This document shows, one piece after another, positions 29,233-39,375 of a stretch of DNA of 64,000 nucleotides. Origin of the DNA: Hydrogenophaga sp. (GTDB lineage Bacteria > Pseudomonadota > Gammaproteobacteria > Burkholderiales > Burkholderiaceae_C); the NCBI RefSeq assembly GCF_026125785.1, contig NZ_JAHCKL010000014.1:1-64000 (forward strand), read 5' to 3'. The position numbers and the translations under genes are program-made. The notes under the pieces were generated by a model. That model was not told the DNA's origin. It was given only the letters and a program-made list of their open reading frames with translations, and ran no database searches. How positions within the stretch are numbered: the stretch's first letter is position 1; each line of letters opens with the position of its first letter.

Positions 29233-30408
29233 ATGAATAAGAACCTCTGGCTGTTGGCCACCGCGCAAGGCCTGTTCCTGACCAACAACGTGGTCTTCAT
29301 CGCCATCAATGGGTTGGTCGGACTCTCGCTGGCGCCCCTGGGCTGGATGGCCACACTGCCGGTCATGGGTTATGTCGTGGGGGGTGCGCTGTCCACCCCG
29401 CTGGTGGCACGCACCCAGAGCCGGTTCGGCCGCCAGATCTCGTTCCAGATCGGCCTGCTGGTCGCTCTGGCCTCGGCCCTGCTCTGCGCCTGGGCGGTGA
29501 TGGAAAGGGATTTCTGGTTGCTGGTGGTGGCCACCGTGGTCGCCGGCTACTACAGCGCCAACGGCCAGCTCTACCGCTTCGCGGCCGCCGAACTCAGCGC
29601 GCCGGCCTTCCGCGAGAAGGCCGTGTCGCTGGTGCTGGCAGGTGGCTTGGCGGGCGCGGTGATAGGCCCCAACCTGGCCACACGCACCAGGAACTGGCTG
29701 GAGGTGCCGTTCGCGGGCGCCTACCTTGCGCTGGCGGTGGTCGCGCTGGTGTCCATGGCCGTGATCGCGCTCATGGCCTTTCCGCCCCTACCGCCCAAGT
29801 CGGCCCACGCCAACCCCGGGCGGCCTCTGCGCGAGATCATGCGCCAGCCGGTGTTCATCGTGGCCGCAGCGGGTGCCGCGCTGGGCTACGGGGTGATGAA
29901 TCTGCTGATGGCGGCCACGCCACTGGCCATGCAGGTCTGCGGCTTTCCTTTCGAGGACGCCGCCCTGGTGCTGGAATGGCATGTGATCGGCATGTTCGCG
30001 CCGGGCTTCTTCACCGGCCACCTCATCCGGCGCTTTGGCGTGCTGCCCATCATGGGCGTGGGCGTGGCGCTCAACGCCGCGTGCATCGCGATCGCGCTCA
30101 CCGGCGTGGACCTGCACCAGTTCCTCATCGCGCTCTTCCTGCTCGGCGTGGGCTGGAACTTCCTGTTCACCGGCAGCACCACGCTCTCGCTGCAGGCCTG
30201 GCGGCCCGAGGAGAAGGACCGCGCGCAGGCCGCCATCAATTTCTTCGTCTTCGCCACCATGGCGCTGACCTCGTTCGCCTCCGGCGCCCTGGTGACCACG
30301 CGCGGCTGGCAATGGCTCAACCTGGGCTCACTGGTCCCCGTGGCCCTCACCGGAATGGCCCTGGTCTGGCTTGCCTGGCTGCGCCGCGAGTCACACAATG
30401 CCGGCTGA
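29233..30408 (+). CDS. MFS transporter
   Basis: Inner-membrane major facilitator of 391 residues with about 12 hydrophobic helices (for example LLATAQGLFLTNNVVFIAIN, LGWMATLPVMGYVVGGALST, FLIALFLLGVGWNFLFTGST). The loop 2-3 region reads ARTQSRFGRQ, and the second half contains GHLIRRFGVLPIMGVG, both in the usual MFS positions. The substrate is unknown. The ATG at 29233 lacks a strong Shine-Dalgarno sequence (CATAGACTT). The next gene (YidB-like) starts 31 bp downstream. Divergent from the racemase, with 90 bp between them. Confidence 0.87.
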   Translation: MNKNLWLLATAQGLFLTNNVVFIAINGLVGLSLAPLGWMATLPVMGYVVGGALSTPLVARTQSRFGRQISFQIGLLVALASALLCAWAVMERDFWLLVVATVVAGYYSANGQLYRFAAAELSAPAFREKAVSLVLAGGLAGAVIGPNLATRTRNWLEVPFAGAYLALAVVALVSMAVIALMAFPPLPPKSAHANPGRPLREIMRQPVFIVAAAGAALGYGVMNLLMAATPLAMQVCGFPFEDAALVLEWHVIGMFAPGFFTGHLIRRFGVLPIMGVGVALNAACIAIALTGVDLHQFLIALFLLGVGWNFLFTGSTTLSLQAWRPEEKDRAQAAINFFVFATMALTSFASGALVTTRGWQWLNLGSLVPVALTGMALVWLAWLRRESHNAG

Positions 30409-30439
30409 CTCTCTCCTGCATTTCAAAAAAGGACATCCC

Positions 30440-30934
30440 ATGGGACTGCTGGATTCACTCATTGGCGCGGCGGCACAGGCCGGGCTCGGCGCGCCGCAAG
30501 GACAGAACACCACGAACACCCCCGGCGGCCTGGATCCGCAGATGCTCGTTGCCTTGCTGGGCACCCTGCTCAACAACGCTGGCGGCCTGCAGGGCGTCCT
30601 CGCGCGGTTGCAATCGGGCGGCCTGGGTGATGCGGTGCAGTCCTGGATAGGCACCGGCGCGAACCAGCCGGTCTCTGGAGAGCAGCTGGGCGGCGCGCTC
30701 GGCCCCGAACTGCTGGACATGGTGGCCAGACAGCTCGGCAGCAGCCCACAGCAGGCATCGGGCACGCTGGCCGACCTGCTGCCCGGCCTGATCGACCAGC
30801 TCACCCCACAAGGCCGCATGCCCGAGGACAACGGCCTCGGCGCACTGGGCGGTCTGCTCGGTGGTGGCGGCGCCACCGGCAACGCCGGCGACCTCATGGG
30901 AGCACTCGGCGGCCTGCTTCAAGGCCGGCGCTGA
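30440..30934 (+). CDS. YidB-like DUF937 protein
   Basis: A 164-residue glycine-rich small protein of the YidB/DUF937 family, function unknown. Seen: MGLLDSLIGAAAQAGLGA, PQMLVALLGTLLNNAGGLQG, LGDAVQSWIGTGANQPVSGE (very typical of YidB), LGGALGPELLDMVARQLG, and a Gly-rich tail. A good Shine-Dalgarno sequence (AAAAAAGGA, 30425-30433) precedes the ATG. It is not related to YidC or YidD despite the name. The stop is six bases from the end of the convergent hydrolase gene. Confidence 0.87.
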   Translation: MGLLDSLIGAAAQAGLGAPQGQNTTNTPGGLDPQMLVALLGTLLNNAGGLQGVLARLQSGGLGDAVQSWIGTGANQPVSGEQLGGALGPELLDMVARQLGSSPQQASGTLADLLPGLIDQLTPQGRMPEDNGLGALGGLLGGGGATGNAGDLMGALGGLLQGRR

Positions 30935-30940
30935 AAGCGC

Positions 30941-31795
30941 TCACCCTGCGGGGGCGTGCACGTCGAGCCAGGCCTTGAGCGTGCCAAAGACGGCCGAGGG
31001 ATCGGCTTCGTTGAAGATCTCGTGGTACAGGCCCTCGAAGGCCTGCACGTGCACCTTGTCGGATGGCGCGGCGGCCGCGAAGGCGCGGCTGCCTTGCGGG
31101 CTGACCAGGTGGTCGTCGCCCGCATACATCAGCAACGTGGGCACCTGCCAGCGCCGGGCCGCGGCAATCACACGGGGCCCGTTGCTGGCGATGAACTGCG
31201 CCAGCCGCGCGCTGATGCGGTCGTGCACCATGGGGTCCTTCTTGTAGGCCTCCACGGTGGCCGCGCTGTGCGAGATCTTGCTGGCGTTGAGTCCGTTGGA
31301 CACCGCGAGGTTGGGCGCAAAGCGGTAGAGCAAGTCGATCAGCTTCTGCTGTGCCCAGCCAAGGCCCGGGTCCAGCGCGGGCGACGACAGCACCAGCCCA
31401 TCCACCGGCGCCATGCCGCGCTGCACGAAGGTGGCCGCCAGCAGGCCGCCCATGCTGTGGCCCAGCAGGATGAGTGGACACGACCACGGCTCGGCAATGT
31501 GGCTGCGCGTGTCTTCCACCACCTCGGCCAGGTCGTCCAGCAGCGCGTCGTCGTCCGGCAGCACGCCGCGCGCACCGCCAGATTCGCCGTGGCCCCGCTG
31601 GTCGTAGGAGCGCACGCAGAAGCCCCACTCATTGAGGCGGTGCGCCACCGGGTCATAACGCCAGGCATGTTCGCCCAGACCGTGGACGATGAGAATCACC
31701 GCGCGCGGACGCCAGCGCATGGGCAGCGGCCAGTCGTACAACGCCAGGTTCAGGCCGTCGCGCAGCGTGAAGGGGGCCTGGGTGGTCTCGGACAT
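30941..31795 (-). CDS. Alpha/beta hydrolase, monoacylglycerol lipase/lysophospholipase-like
   Basis: A 284-residue serine hydrolase of the PldB/monoglyceride lipase type. The oxyanion-hole segment ILIVHGLGEHAWRY, the nucleophile elbow LLGHSMGG, the acid in YAGDDHLVSPQGS and the histidine in FEGLYHEIFNE complete the triad. No signal peptide is evident, so it is probably cytoplasmic. The substrate is inferred as a monoacylglycerol or lysophospholipid from the family. The ATG at 31795 removes 19 unlikely upstream residues. Next gene upstream on the same strand is the M20 peptidase, 149 bp away. Confidence 0.87.
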   Translation of the reverse strand: MSETTQAPFTLRDGLNLALYDWPLPMRWRPRAVILIVHGLGEHAWRYDPVAHRLNEWGFCVRSYDQRGHGESGGARGVLPDDDALLDDLAEVVEDTRSHIAEPWSCPLILLGHSMGGLLAATFVQRGMAPVDGLVLSSPALDPGLGWAQQKLIDLLYRFAPNLAVSNGLNASKISHSAATVEAYKKDPMVHDRISARLAQFIASNGPRVIAAARRWQVPTLLMYAGDDHLVSPQGSRAFAAAAPSDKVHVQAFEGLYHEIFNEADPSAVFGTLKAWLDVHAPAG

Positions 31796-31944
31796 CTCAA
31801 AGGCCCATCGCTGACAACTGGCCCACCGCAGAGGTGCCACCAGCCGCGCCACGGAACCGGCTTCGCCGGCTGGCTGGCGGGCGCCCCTTCCAGCCCAAGG
31901 CCAGAGAGGCAGCAGATGCGAAACGGCGCAGGGGGTGCGTCATG

Positions 31945-33444
31945 TCAGGGCATGCGGGCGATGACCTGCGCCACCGTGGCGGTCAGGCGCCTGGCGTAGT
32001 CCAGGTGCAGGAATTCGTTCGGCCCATGCGCGTTGCTCTTGGGTCCCAGCACGCCACAGACCATCATCTGTGCCGAAGGGAATCCCTGGCTGAGCATGTT
32101 CATCAGTGGGATGGTGCCTCCCTGGCCGATGGTGCCGCAGCCAGCACCATTGAAATGCGCCTGCGAAGCCGTCTGCAGCGCCTGCTCGAACCAGGGTTCG
32201 GTCGCCGGCGCGTTCCAGCCGCTGGCCGCGCCTTCGCCTTCGAAAGTCACGCGCGCCTGGTAGGGCGCGTTGTCTTCCAGCAGGGTCTTGAGCTCCTGCA
32301 CCGCAGAGGGCGCGTCCACCAGCGGCGGCAGGCGCAGGCTGAGCTTGAAGGCGGTGTAGGGACGCAGCACGTTGCCGGCGTTGCGCAGCTCGGGAAAGCC
32401 ATCGGCACCGGTGACGGACAGCGTGGGCCGCCAGGTGCGGTTGAGCAAGGCCTCGACCGGGTCGGTCGTGGTCGGCAGCGCGAACACGGTGGCGCCACCG
32501 CAATCGTGGTGCGCCCAGGGGAAGCGCTTGAACAGCTCGTCGCCCAGAATGGCCGCCGTGGCGCGGGCCTGGGCCAGGCGCTCGGCCGGCACCTCGCAAT
32601 GGAAGCTGGCAGGCAGCAGGCGACCGGTGGCACTGTCCTCCAGACGGTCCAGCACCTGGCGCATGATGCGAAAGCTCGATGGCACCAGCCCCGATGCGTC
32701 GCCCGAGTGGATGCCCTCGGTGAGGATCTCCACCTTGAGCACGCCGCTGGCCATGCCGCGCAGACTGGTGGTGAGCCAGAGCTGGTCGTAGTTGCCGGCA
32801 CCACTGTCCAGGCAGATCACCAGGCCCACGTCGCCCAGGCGCGCGCGCAGCGCGTCGACATAGGGCAACAGGTCGCCGGAGCCGCTTTCCTCGCAGGTCT
32901 CGATCAGGCCGACGATGCGAGGATGGGCTGCGCCCTGGCTCTTGAGCGCCTGCAGCGCCGCGATGCTGGCGTACACGGCATAGCCGTCGTCGGCTCCGCC
33001 ACGGCCGTAGAGCTTGCCGTCGTCGATCTTGGGAATCCACGGCCCCAGGTCGCTGCGCCACCCGGTGAACTCGGGCTGCTTGTCCAGATGGCCGTACATC
33101 AGCACGGTCTTGCCCGAATCGGGTGCGGGCGTGCCGTCGCGACCCGCGCTGGCAGGCACTTCGAAGAACAGCACCGGCGTGCGCGGCCGGCCCTGCGCAT
33201 CCTGCAACCGGACGATCTCCAGCGTCAGGCCGTCGACCTTCTGCGCGCGAACCCAGTCGGCCGCGCTCTGCAGCACCCGCTCCAGAAGGCCGTGCGCGGC
33301 CCAGTCGGCGTCGAAAGCCGGTGATTTGGCCGGCACCTCGATGTACTTCACCAGCTCAGGCACGATGGCGTCCGACCAGCGGGCATCCACGTAGGACTGC
33401 AGGGCCATCGGATCGATCGCGGTCTGGGGCAGGCGGGCATTCAT
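31945..33444 (-). CDS. M20-family zinc peptidase (dipeptidase-like)
   Basis: A 499-residue co-catalytic zinc peptidase. Metal and catalytic residues are visible: His-Leu-Asp in VLMYGHLDKQPEF, bridging Asp in YGRGGADDGYAVYA, the Glu pair in GLIETCEESGSGD, Asp in LVICLDSGAGNYDQLW and the lid-domain His in LTEGIHSGDASGLVPS, with the final His in SNAHGPNEFLHLDY. Size and sequence resemble the carnosinase/CNDP-like branch of M20. No signal peptide. The ATG at 33444 was used; an extension to 33483 is open but less likely. The substrate is unknown. Confidence 0.9.
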   Translation of the reverse strand: MNARLPQTAIDPMALQSYVDARWSDAIVPELVKYIEVPAKSPAFDADWAAHGLLERVLQSAADWVRAQKVDGLTLEIVRLQDAQGRPRTPVLFFEVPASAGRDGTPAPDSGKTVLMYGHLDKQPEFTGWRSDLGPWIPKIDDGKLYGRGGADDGYAVYASIAALQALKSQGAAHPRIVGLIETCEESGSGDLLPYVDALRARLGDVGLVICLDSGAGNYDQLWLTTSLRGMASGVLKVEILTEGIHSGDASGLVPSSFRIMRQVLDRLEDSATGRLLPASFHCEVPAERLAQARATAAILGDELFKRFPWAHHDCGGATVFALPTTTDPVEALLNRTWRPTLSVTGADGFPELRNAGNVLRPYTAFKLSLRLPPLVDAPSAVQELKTLLEDNAPYQARVTFEGEGAASGWNAPATEPWFEQALQTASQAHFNGAGCGTIGQGGTIPLMNMLSQGFPSAQMMVCGVLGPKSNAHGPNEFLHLDYARRLTATVAQVIARMP

Positions 33445-33563
33445 GGCGGACGTCTCCGGAAGCGTGGGCGAAGGCGGGTGCACAACGCCTGGGTAGGCAC
33501 GGAAACTAGTATAGGCAGGCGCGCCCCGTTGTGGCGTGATGCCTTGCGCACGGAAACAGGTGT

Positions 33564-35144
33564 TTACGCGGGTGTGGCGCCGCTCCCATGCGCCAGGCGG
33601 AACACCCGCACCACATCGGACAGGCGCAGCGCCTGGTCCTTGAGGCTGTCGGCGGCGGCGGCGCTCTCCTCCACCAGCGCCGCGTTCTGCTGCGTCATCT
33701 GGTCGAGATGGCTCACCGCGGTATTGACCTGGCCAATGCCCTGCGACTGCTCAGTGGCGGCGGTCGTGATGTCGGCGATGAAGGCCGACACCTTCTCCGC
33801 GTTGACCACGATCTCGCCGATGGTGCTGCCGGCCTGCGCCACCAGGCGTGTCCCGTCCTCCACCTTGCCCACGCTGACCTCGATCAGGCCCTTGATCTCC
33901 TTGGCCGCCTGCGCGCTGCGCTGCGCCAGGCTGCGCACCTCGCCCGCCACCACCGCGAAGCCCCGGCCCTGCTCGCCCGCACGCGCGGCCTCCACCGCCG
34001 CGTTGAGCGCCAGGATGTTGGTCTGGAACGCAATCCCGTCGATCACGCCAATGATGTCGCCGATCTTCTGGCTGCTGCGGTTGATCTCTTCCATGGTGGT
34101 CACCACCTGCCCCACCACCTGCCCGCCGCGCGCGGCCACCTCGGCATTGACCGAAGCCATCTGCGACGCCTGACGCGCCGCGTCCGCGCTCTGGCGCACC
34201 GTGCTCGTGAGTTGCTCCATGCTGGATGCGGTCTCCTGCAGGCTGCTAGCCGCCTGCTCCGTGCGCGCGCTCAGGTCCTGGTTGCCACTGGCGATCTGCG
34301 AACTCGCGGTGCCGATGCTGTCGGTGGCGTTGCGCACCTGCCCCACGATACCCGCGAGCGACGCCTGCATGTCGCCCAGCGCACGCATCAGCGTGGAGAG
34401 TTCGTCGCGCCCTTCGGCACGCACGGGCTGGGTGAGATCCCCCGCCGCGATCGCGCTGGCCAGACCACGCGCCTGTTCCACCGGTCGGCAGATGCTCTGC
34501 ATGTTGAGCAAGGTACTGGGCACCACGACCACCGCCGCGACCAGCACGGCCAGTCCGAAGAGCAGCAATGTGAAGTCGCGCGTCTGTGTGGCTTCCTGCT
34601 GCAGTTGTTCCGCCTCCGCCACCAGCGCGCCTTCCACGCGTTGCAGGTTCTGCAGCAGGCCGTCGTACTGTTCATGCGCGCGCGCCAGCACGCGGTTGGC
34701 CACAGTCGCCGTGTCGTAACCGCCGGTGGACAGCTGCAGGCTCACCGGTTCGACCATGGCCGAGTAGCGGTCTATCTGCGTCTTCATCTCCTGCACCAGG
34801 GCGTTGTCGGCGTCGGCTTCGCCATGGAGCATCTGGTCCATCTGCTGGCGAGCCATGTCGCGAGCCAGCTGCCAGCGGGCCTTGGCCTTCTCCACCACCT
34901 CCGGCTTCTCGTAGCCGATGATCATGTCCTTCTCGAAACGGCCCATATCCCCCAGCGCCGTCTGCAGGCGCGAGAGCACCAGCGATTCCTGAAAGGCGTT
35001 GTCGACGAACTTGCCACTGAGGGTATTGAGCTGTGCCATCCCCCAGAGACCGGCGCCGCCGACGAGCACGAACAGGGCAAGCACGACACCGATGGCACCC
35101 AACATGCGGGTTCGAATGGAAAACTGGCGCATCAACTTTTGCAT
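33564..35144 (-). CDS. Methyl-accepting chemotaxis protein with four-helix-bundle sensor
   Basis: Transmembrane chemoreceptor of 526 residues: TM1 (about 16-36), periplasmic 4HB_MCP-type domain (about 37-188), TM2 (about 190-212), HAMP (about 213-265) and cytoplasmic methyl-accepting domain with the hairpin tip [39 protein letters not shown]. The tail ends GSGATPA and has no CheR-tethering pentapeptide. The signalling domain is nearly identical at DNA level to the receptor just upstream (for example the identical 44-base stretch at about 33668-33711 and 35482-35525). Third gene of the cheW-mcp-mcp set; 65 bp from the previous stop. The ligand is unknown. Confidence 0.93.
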   Translation of the reverse strand: MQKLMRQFSIRTRMLGAIGVVLALFVLVGGAGLWGMAQLNTLSGKFVDNAFQESLVLSRLQTALGDMGRFEKDMIIGYEKPEVVEKAKARWQLARDMARQQMDQMLHGEADADNALVQEMKTQIDRYSAMVEPVSLQLSTGGYDTATVANRVLARAHEQYDGLLQNLQRVEGALVAEAEQLQQEATQTRDFTLLLFGLAVLVAAVVVVPSTLLNMQSICRPVEQARGLASAIAAGDLTQPVRAEGRDELSTLMRALGDMQASLAGIVGQVRNATDSIGTASSQIASGNQDLSARTEQAASSLQETASSMEQLTSTVRQSADAARQASQMASVNAEVAARGGQVVGQVVTTMEEINRSSQKIGDIIGVIDGIAFQTNILALNAAVEAARAGEQGRGFAVVAGEVRSLAQRSAQAAKEIKGLIEVSVGKVEDGTRLVAQAGSTIGEIVVNAEKVSAFIADITTAATEQSQGIGQVNTAVSHLDQMTQQNAALVEESAAAADSLKDQALRLSDVVRVFRLAHGSGATPA

Positions 35145-35209
35145 GGCATTTCCGGATATGGAATGAAATCGGCGGCAGGGAACTGCCGCCGGTCGTGACG
35201 CTGGGCGCG

Positions 35210-37336
35210 TCAGAAACTTTCCCAGTCGCCCTCGTCGCGGGACGTGGTTGCGCTATGGGCAGCCACCGCCACGGGCGCCTGCTTCATCTGCGGTGCGGGT
35301 CGCCTGGGTGCAGGCGGTTCGGCCGCCGGTGCCGGCCTGGGTGCGGCAGCGCGAACTGCGGCAGGAGCGGGCGTGGCCCGCGGCACCGACGCCGTCAGCG
35401 CCTGGCCATCCAGCCGGAAGACCTGCACCACCTGCGCCAGGCGGCTGGCCTGGTCCTTGAGGCTTTCGGCGGCCGCCGCGCTCTCCTCCACCAGCGCCGC
35501 GTTCTGCTGCGTCATCTGGTCCAGCTGCGTCACCGCCACGTTCACCTGGCCGATCCCGTCGCTCTGCTCGCCCGCCGCCGCCGTGATCTCCCCGATGATG
35601 TCGCTCACCCTCTGCACCGAGCCCACGATCTCGCTCATCGTCTGACCCGCATCGGCCACCAGCCTCGAGCCCGTCTCCACCTTGTCCACGCTCGCGCCGA
35701 TCAGCCCCTTGATCTCCTTGGCCGCCTGCGCGCTGCGCTGCGCCAGGTTCCTCACCTCGCCAGCCACCACCGCAAAGCCCCGCCCCTGCTCCCCCGCCCG
35801 CGCAGCTTCCACCGCCGCGTTCAGCGCCAGGATGTTCGTCTGGAAGGCAATCCCGTCGATCACGCCGATGATGTCGCTGATCTTCTTGCTGCTGTGGTTG
35901 ATCTCGTCCATCGTCGTGACCACCTGGCCCACCACCTCGCCCCCGCGCACCGCAATCTGCGCCGCGCTGGCCGCCAGCTGGTTCGCCTGGCGCGCCGCGT
36001 CCGCGCTCTGGCGCACCGTGCTCGTGAGCTGCTCCATGCTCGCCGCCGTCTCCTGCAGGCTGCTCGCCGCCTGCTCCGTGCGCGCGCTCAGGTCCTGGTT
36101 GCCCGTCGCGATCTCCGCCGACGCCGTGTTGATGCTGTCCGTCGCGCTGCGAAGGTGCCGCATCATGGCCAGGAAGCGCTGGCGCATGGCTTCGACCTCG
36201 CGCACCAGACGACCGATCTCATCCTGCCGCTGGCTGCGGAAATCGCGGCTGAGGTCACCCTGCGCCACCGTGGTCACGGCCGACGTCAGTTCGGCCAGAG
36301 GCTGGCTCACGTTGCGGCGCACCAGCACATAGAGCCCCAGGCCGAGCAGCGCGGTGGCAACCGCCAGCAGAGCCCAGAAGGCATACATGGTGCGCCAGTA
36401 CGAAGCCATGGCTTCGTCGTCCGACACCTCGGCGATCACCCACCAGCCGCCCGCGTCCGACTGGCGCTTCACCAGCCAGGGCGCCTGGATGGTGGCGCTG
36501 AACAGCGGCGCGGCGTGGCGCACGAATCCCTCGGGGGCCTCGCGCAGGTGGGTGAGCATGGCATCGGCATCCGGATTGACCTCCAGCACCTTCTTGCCGG
36601 CCGCGGTCGGATGCGACACGAACACCGCTTCGGCATTGCTCGCGCGCGGATCGATGATGTAAGTGCCGCCGGTCTCGAAGAAGCGGGCATCGCCAACCAG
36701 CCGGTCCAGCGAGGCCTGGAAGTCGCTCATGTCAAAGCCGATGAACAGCAGGCCGACCACTTTGCCCGCCTCGTCGCGCACCGCCTCGTAGTGGGTCATG
36801 TACGGCTTGCCGAACAGCGCGGCGCGTCCGGTGTAGGTCTTGCCCTCCAGCATCAGCGGGTAGGCCGGGTGGTTGCGCGCCAGCAGCGTGCCGACAGCCC
36901 GTTCCCCATTCTCTTTTTTCAGCGAGGTGCTCACACGCTCGAAGTCGTCGCCCTTGCGCATGAAGATGGTGGCCACGCCACCGCTGGTGCGCTGGAAGGT
37001 ATCGACCTCGGAGAAATCGCCATTGAGCAGCATGCCCCAGCTCTTGAGCATGCCGGCCGACGCATCGAGCTCGAACTTCTCGGCGAATTTCTGGCGGAAG
37101 GGCCGGTACGCACGATCGGTCATCAACCGGGCGGTGGCGTCGAAAGCGTCGGCCGAGTCGGCCACGGCCAGCGCCTTGTCCCCGGCCCACTGGACCAGCC
37201 GGTCACGCGAAAGCCCTTCGGCCACCACGGCCATGGCGCCGCTGATGAGCACCAGCACGCCGGTAAGCAGTGCCACGGACAGCAACGACACCCGCCGCGC
37301 CACGGAGCGCGTGGCCTGGGAAACGGTATTTGACAT
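35210..37336 (-). CDS. Methyl-accepting chemotaxis protein with Cache-type sensor and C-terminal pentapeptide
   Basis: A 708-residue chemoreceptor: TM1 (about 20-45), a large periplasmic Cache-type domain (about 46-325; the block [18 protein letters not shown] and [16 protein letters not shown] are Cache-like), TM2 (about 328-350), HAMP ([20 protein letters not shown]) and the methyl-accepting domain. The last residues DWESF match the xWxxF pentapeptide (NWETF in E. coli Tar/Tsr) that tethers CheR/CheB, after a flexible Ala/Pro-rich linker. GGAG spaced eight bases before the ATG at 37336 decides the start. cheW lies 34 bp upstream. Confidence 0.93.
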   Translation of the reverse strand: MSNTVSQATRSVARRVSLLSVALLTGVLVLISGAMAVVAEGLSRDRLVQWAGDKALAVADSADAFDATARLMTDRAYRPFRQKFAEKFELDASAGMLKSWGMLLNGDFSEVDTFQRTSGGVATIFMRKGDDFERVSTSLKKENGERAVGTLLARNHPAYPLMLEGKTYTGRAALFGKPYMTHYEAVRDEAGKVVGLLFIGFDMSDFQASLDRLVGDARFFETGGTYIIDPRASNAEAVFVSHPTAAGKKVLEVNPDADAMLTHLREAPEGFVRHAAPLFSATIQAPWLVKRQSDAGGWWVIAEVSDDEAMASYWRTMYAFWALLAVATALLGLGLYVLVRRNVSQPLAELTSAVTTVAQGDLSRDFRSQRQDEIGRLVREVEAMRQRFLAMMRHLRSATDSINTASAEIATGNQDLSARTEQAASSLQETAASMEQLTSTVRQSADAARQANQLAASAAQIAVRGGEVVGQVVTTMDEINHSSKKISDIIGVIDGIAFQTNILALNAAVEAARAGEQGRGFAVVAGEVRNLAQRSAQAAKEIKGLIGASVDKVETGSRLVADAGQTMSEIVGSVQRVSDIIGEITAAAGEQSDGIGQVNVAVTQLDQMTQQNAALVEESAAAAESLKDQASRLAQVVQVFRLDGQALTASVPRATPAPAAVRAAAPRPAPAAEPPAPRRPAPQMKQAPVAVAAHSATTSRDEGDWESF

Positions 37337-37370
37337 CGGGTTCTCCGGCAAGGGCTGGGGCCTGTCCGGC

Positions 37371-37901
37371 TTACTGGAGAACCTGGGTGCTGTCCATCAG
37401 GCCCATATCCTGGCTGGACATCAGCGCTTCGATGTCCATCAGGATGAGCATGCGTTCGCTCACGCTGGCGATGCCGGTGATGAAGCTGGTGTCGACATTG
37501 GTGTTCATCTCCGGCGCGGGCTTGATCAGGTCGCCGGCGAGCTCAAGCACATCGGACACCGAGTCGACCACGGCACCCACCACGCGGCCGCGCACGTTGA
37601 GCACGATCACCACGGTGAACCCGTTGTACTCGACCTTGTCGCAACCCAGCTTGATGCGCAGATCGACCACCGGCACGATCACGCCGCGCAGGTTGACGAC
37701 CCCCTTGATGAACGCGGGCGCATTGGCGATGCGCGTGGGCTCCTCGTAGGAGCGGATCTCCTGCACGCGCAGGATGTCGATGCCGTACTCCTCGCCCCCA
37801 AGGCGGAAGGTCAGGAATTCCGCGTTGGCCTTCTGGCCCGCGGCGGCGGCGCGCGTGCCCTCGATGCGGGCGGCAGGGGATGGGGTGGGGCGCATGTCCA
37901 T
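37371..37901 (-). CDS. cheW: Chemotaxis coupling protein CheW
   Basis: Scaffold linking chemoreceptors to the kinase CheA. The 176-residue protein starts with a 25-residue flexible segment and then the CheW fold: [59 protein letters not shown] and [20 protein letters not shown]. It heads an operon with two receptors but no cheA, cheB or cheR, so it must couple to a main chemotaxis cluster elsewhere. The ATG at 37901 (MDMRPTP) is chosen; a second ATG lies two codons later. Confidence 0.95.
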   Translation of the reverse strand: MDMRPTPSPAARIEGTRAAAAGQKANAEFLTFRLGGEEYGIDILRVQEIRSYEEPTRIANAPAFIKGVVNLRGVIVPVVDLRIKLGCDKVEYNGFTVVIVLNVRGRVVGAVVDSVSDVLELAGDLIKPAPEMNTNVDTSFITGIASVSERMLILMDIEALMSSQDMGLMDSTQVLQ

Positions 37902-38106
37902 GGAATCGGTCCTCGAAGTTCGGGTTGATGCCCGGAATATCGGCGGGCCCGTCCGCGCCTGAAGGCGGAAAAAACCGGACAAACCCTGGCCATTACCCCC
38001 GGACGACAGGCGGTCGAAACCAAAGTACTCATCCGCGCCCGCCGCCGGGGAGGGGATTTGTCCCACAGGCGACGCCCGCAGCGGGCACGTCTGCTACCTT
38101 GGGTCC

Positions 38107-38802
38107 ATGAACGAGCGAGACGACCCCGGGCCGGGGCCACAGCACCTGGCCAGCACGCCCTGCATCGACAGCGACCACCCCGAGGTACAGGCCTTCGCGC
38201 GCACCCATGCCCAGGGGGAAACCCCTCGGGAGCAGGCCATCTCGCTCTACCTGGCGGTGCGGGACCGCGTGCGCTACGACCCCTACCGCATCGACCTCTC
38301 GGCGCAAGGCATGTCGGCCAGCGCCACACTGGCCCAGGCCTTTGGGTGGTGCGTGCCCAAGGCCGTTCTGCTGGCGGCCGCCTGCCGCGCGAGTGGCATT
38401 CCCGCCCGCCTGGGTTTCGCCGACGTGCGCAACCACCTCTCCACCGAGCGGTTGCGCCAGACCATGGGCACCGATGTATTTGCCTGGCATGGCTACACCT
38501 CGATCTGGCTGGATGGCCAATGGCGCAAGGCCACGCCGGCCTTCAATATCGAGTTGTGCGAAAAGTTCGGGCTGCTGCCCCTGGACTTCGACGGCAGGTC
38601 GGACTCGCTCTACCACCCCTACGACCGCGAAGGCCGCCAGCACATGGAGTACGTGCGCGAACGCGGCGCCTTCGACGATCTGCCGCTGCAACCCCTGAGA
38701 GACGCCTTCCGGCAGATCTACCCCGACCTGCCCACGGCCATGGAGAACGTCGAGGGCGATTTCGCCGCCGACGCCGAGCGCGAGGCCTCTCGCTCAGCTT
38801 GA
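38107..38802 (+). CDS. Transglutaminase-like cysteine protease-fold protein
   Basis: A 231-residue protein with the bacterial transglutaminase-like core. The catalytic Cys lies in FGWCVPKAVLLAAACRASGI and the His in AWHGYTSIWLDGQWRKA. The third residue, usually Asp in a DPT-like context, is replaced by an ATPAFN sequence, so the acid is either Asn or missing. N-terminal residues 20-60 resemble the usual DHPEVQAFARTHAQG...LYLAVRDRVRYDPY lead-in. No signal peptide. The function is unknown; such proteins may be peptidases or amide-bond modifiers. It overlaps the metW 3' end by nine bases on the opposite strand. Confidence 0.82.
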   Translation: MNERDDPGPGPQHLASTPCIDSDHPEVQAFARTHAQGETPREQAISLYLAVRDRVRYDPYRIDLSAQGMSASATLAQAFGWCVPKAVLLAAACRASGIPARLGFADVRNHLSTERLRQTMGTDVFAWHGYTSIWLDGQWRKATPAFNIELCEKFGLLPLDFDGRSDSLYHPYDREGRQHMEYVRERGAFDDLPLQPLRDAFRQIYPDLPTAMENVEGDFAADAEREASRSA

Positions 38803-39375
38803 AAAGCGGAACACCGCCGTGCTGGCCAGCAGGTTGGGCCAGCGGTGGATCTCCCGCCCTTCGTGCAAACCGAAGCTGTCCTCGATGGAGAGGCCATTGC
38901 GCCGCGCCAGCACCTCGAAGTCCGCATGCGTGCCCACACGGATATTGGGCGTGTCGTACCACTCGTAGGGCAATCGCTTGGTCACGGGCATGCGGCCGCG
39001 CAGCACCTGCAGACGGTTGGGCCAGTGCGCAAAGTTGGGGAAGGCCACCACGCCCAGCCGACCCACGCGGGCCGTCTCCCTCAACATGGTCTCGGCATTG
39101 CGCAGATGCTGCAGCGTATCGATCTGCAGCACCACGTCGAAGGCCTTGTCCTCGAACATGGTCAGGCCATCCTCGAGGTTGAGCTGCAACACATTCACGC
39201 CGCGCTGCAGGCAAGCCTGCACCTTGGCATCGTCGATCTCCACGCCGTATCCCGTGCAGGCACGCGTGGCCTGCAGATGGGCCAGCAAGGCGCCGTCGCC
39301 GCAGCCCAGGTCCAGCACACGCGAACCCGGCGGCACCAGGCGCGCGATCGGCTCCAGCACATGGCGCTCGCTCAT
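38794..39375 (-). CDS. metW: Methionine biosynthesis protein MetW
   Basis: A 193-residue class I methyltransferase-fold protein that pairs with MetX in proteobacteria and is needed for MetX acyltransferase activity in studied species. Motif I is [52 protein letters not shown] and [20 protein letters not shown] are characteristic of MetW. The start overlaps the metX stop by four bases (ATGA), so the two are co-translated under the riboswitch upstream of metX. Confidence 0.94.
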   Translation of the reverse strand: MSERHVLEPIARLVPPGSRVLDLGCGDGALLAHLQATRACTGYGVEIDDAKVQACLQRGVNVLQLNLEDGLTMFEDKAFDVVLQIDTLQHLRNAETMLRETARVGRLGVVAFPNFAHWPNRLQVLRGRMPVTKRLPYEWYDTPNIRVGTHADFEVLARRNGLSIEDSFGLHEGREIHRWPNLLASTAVFRFSS

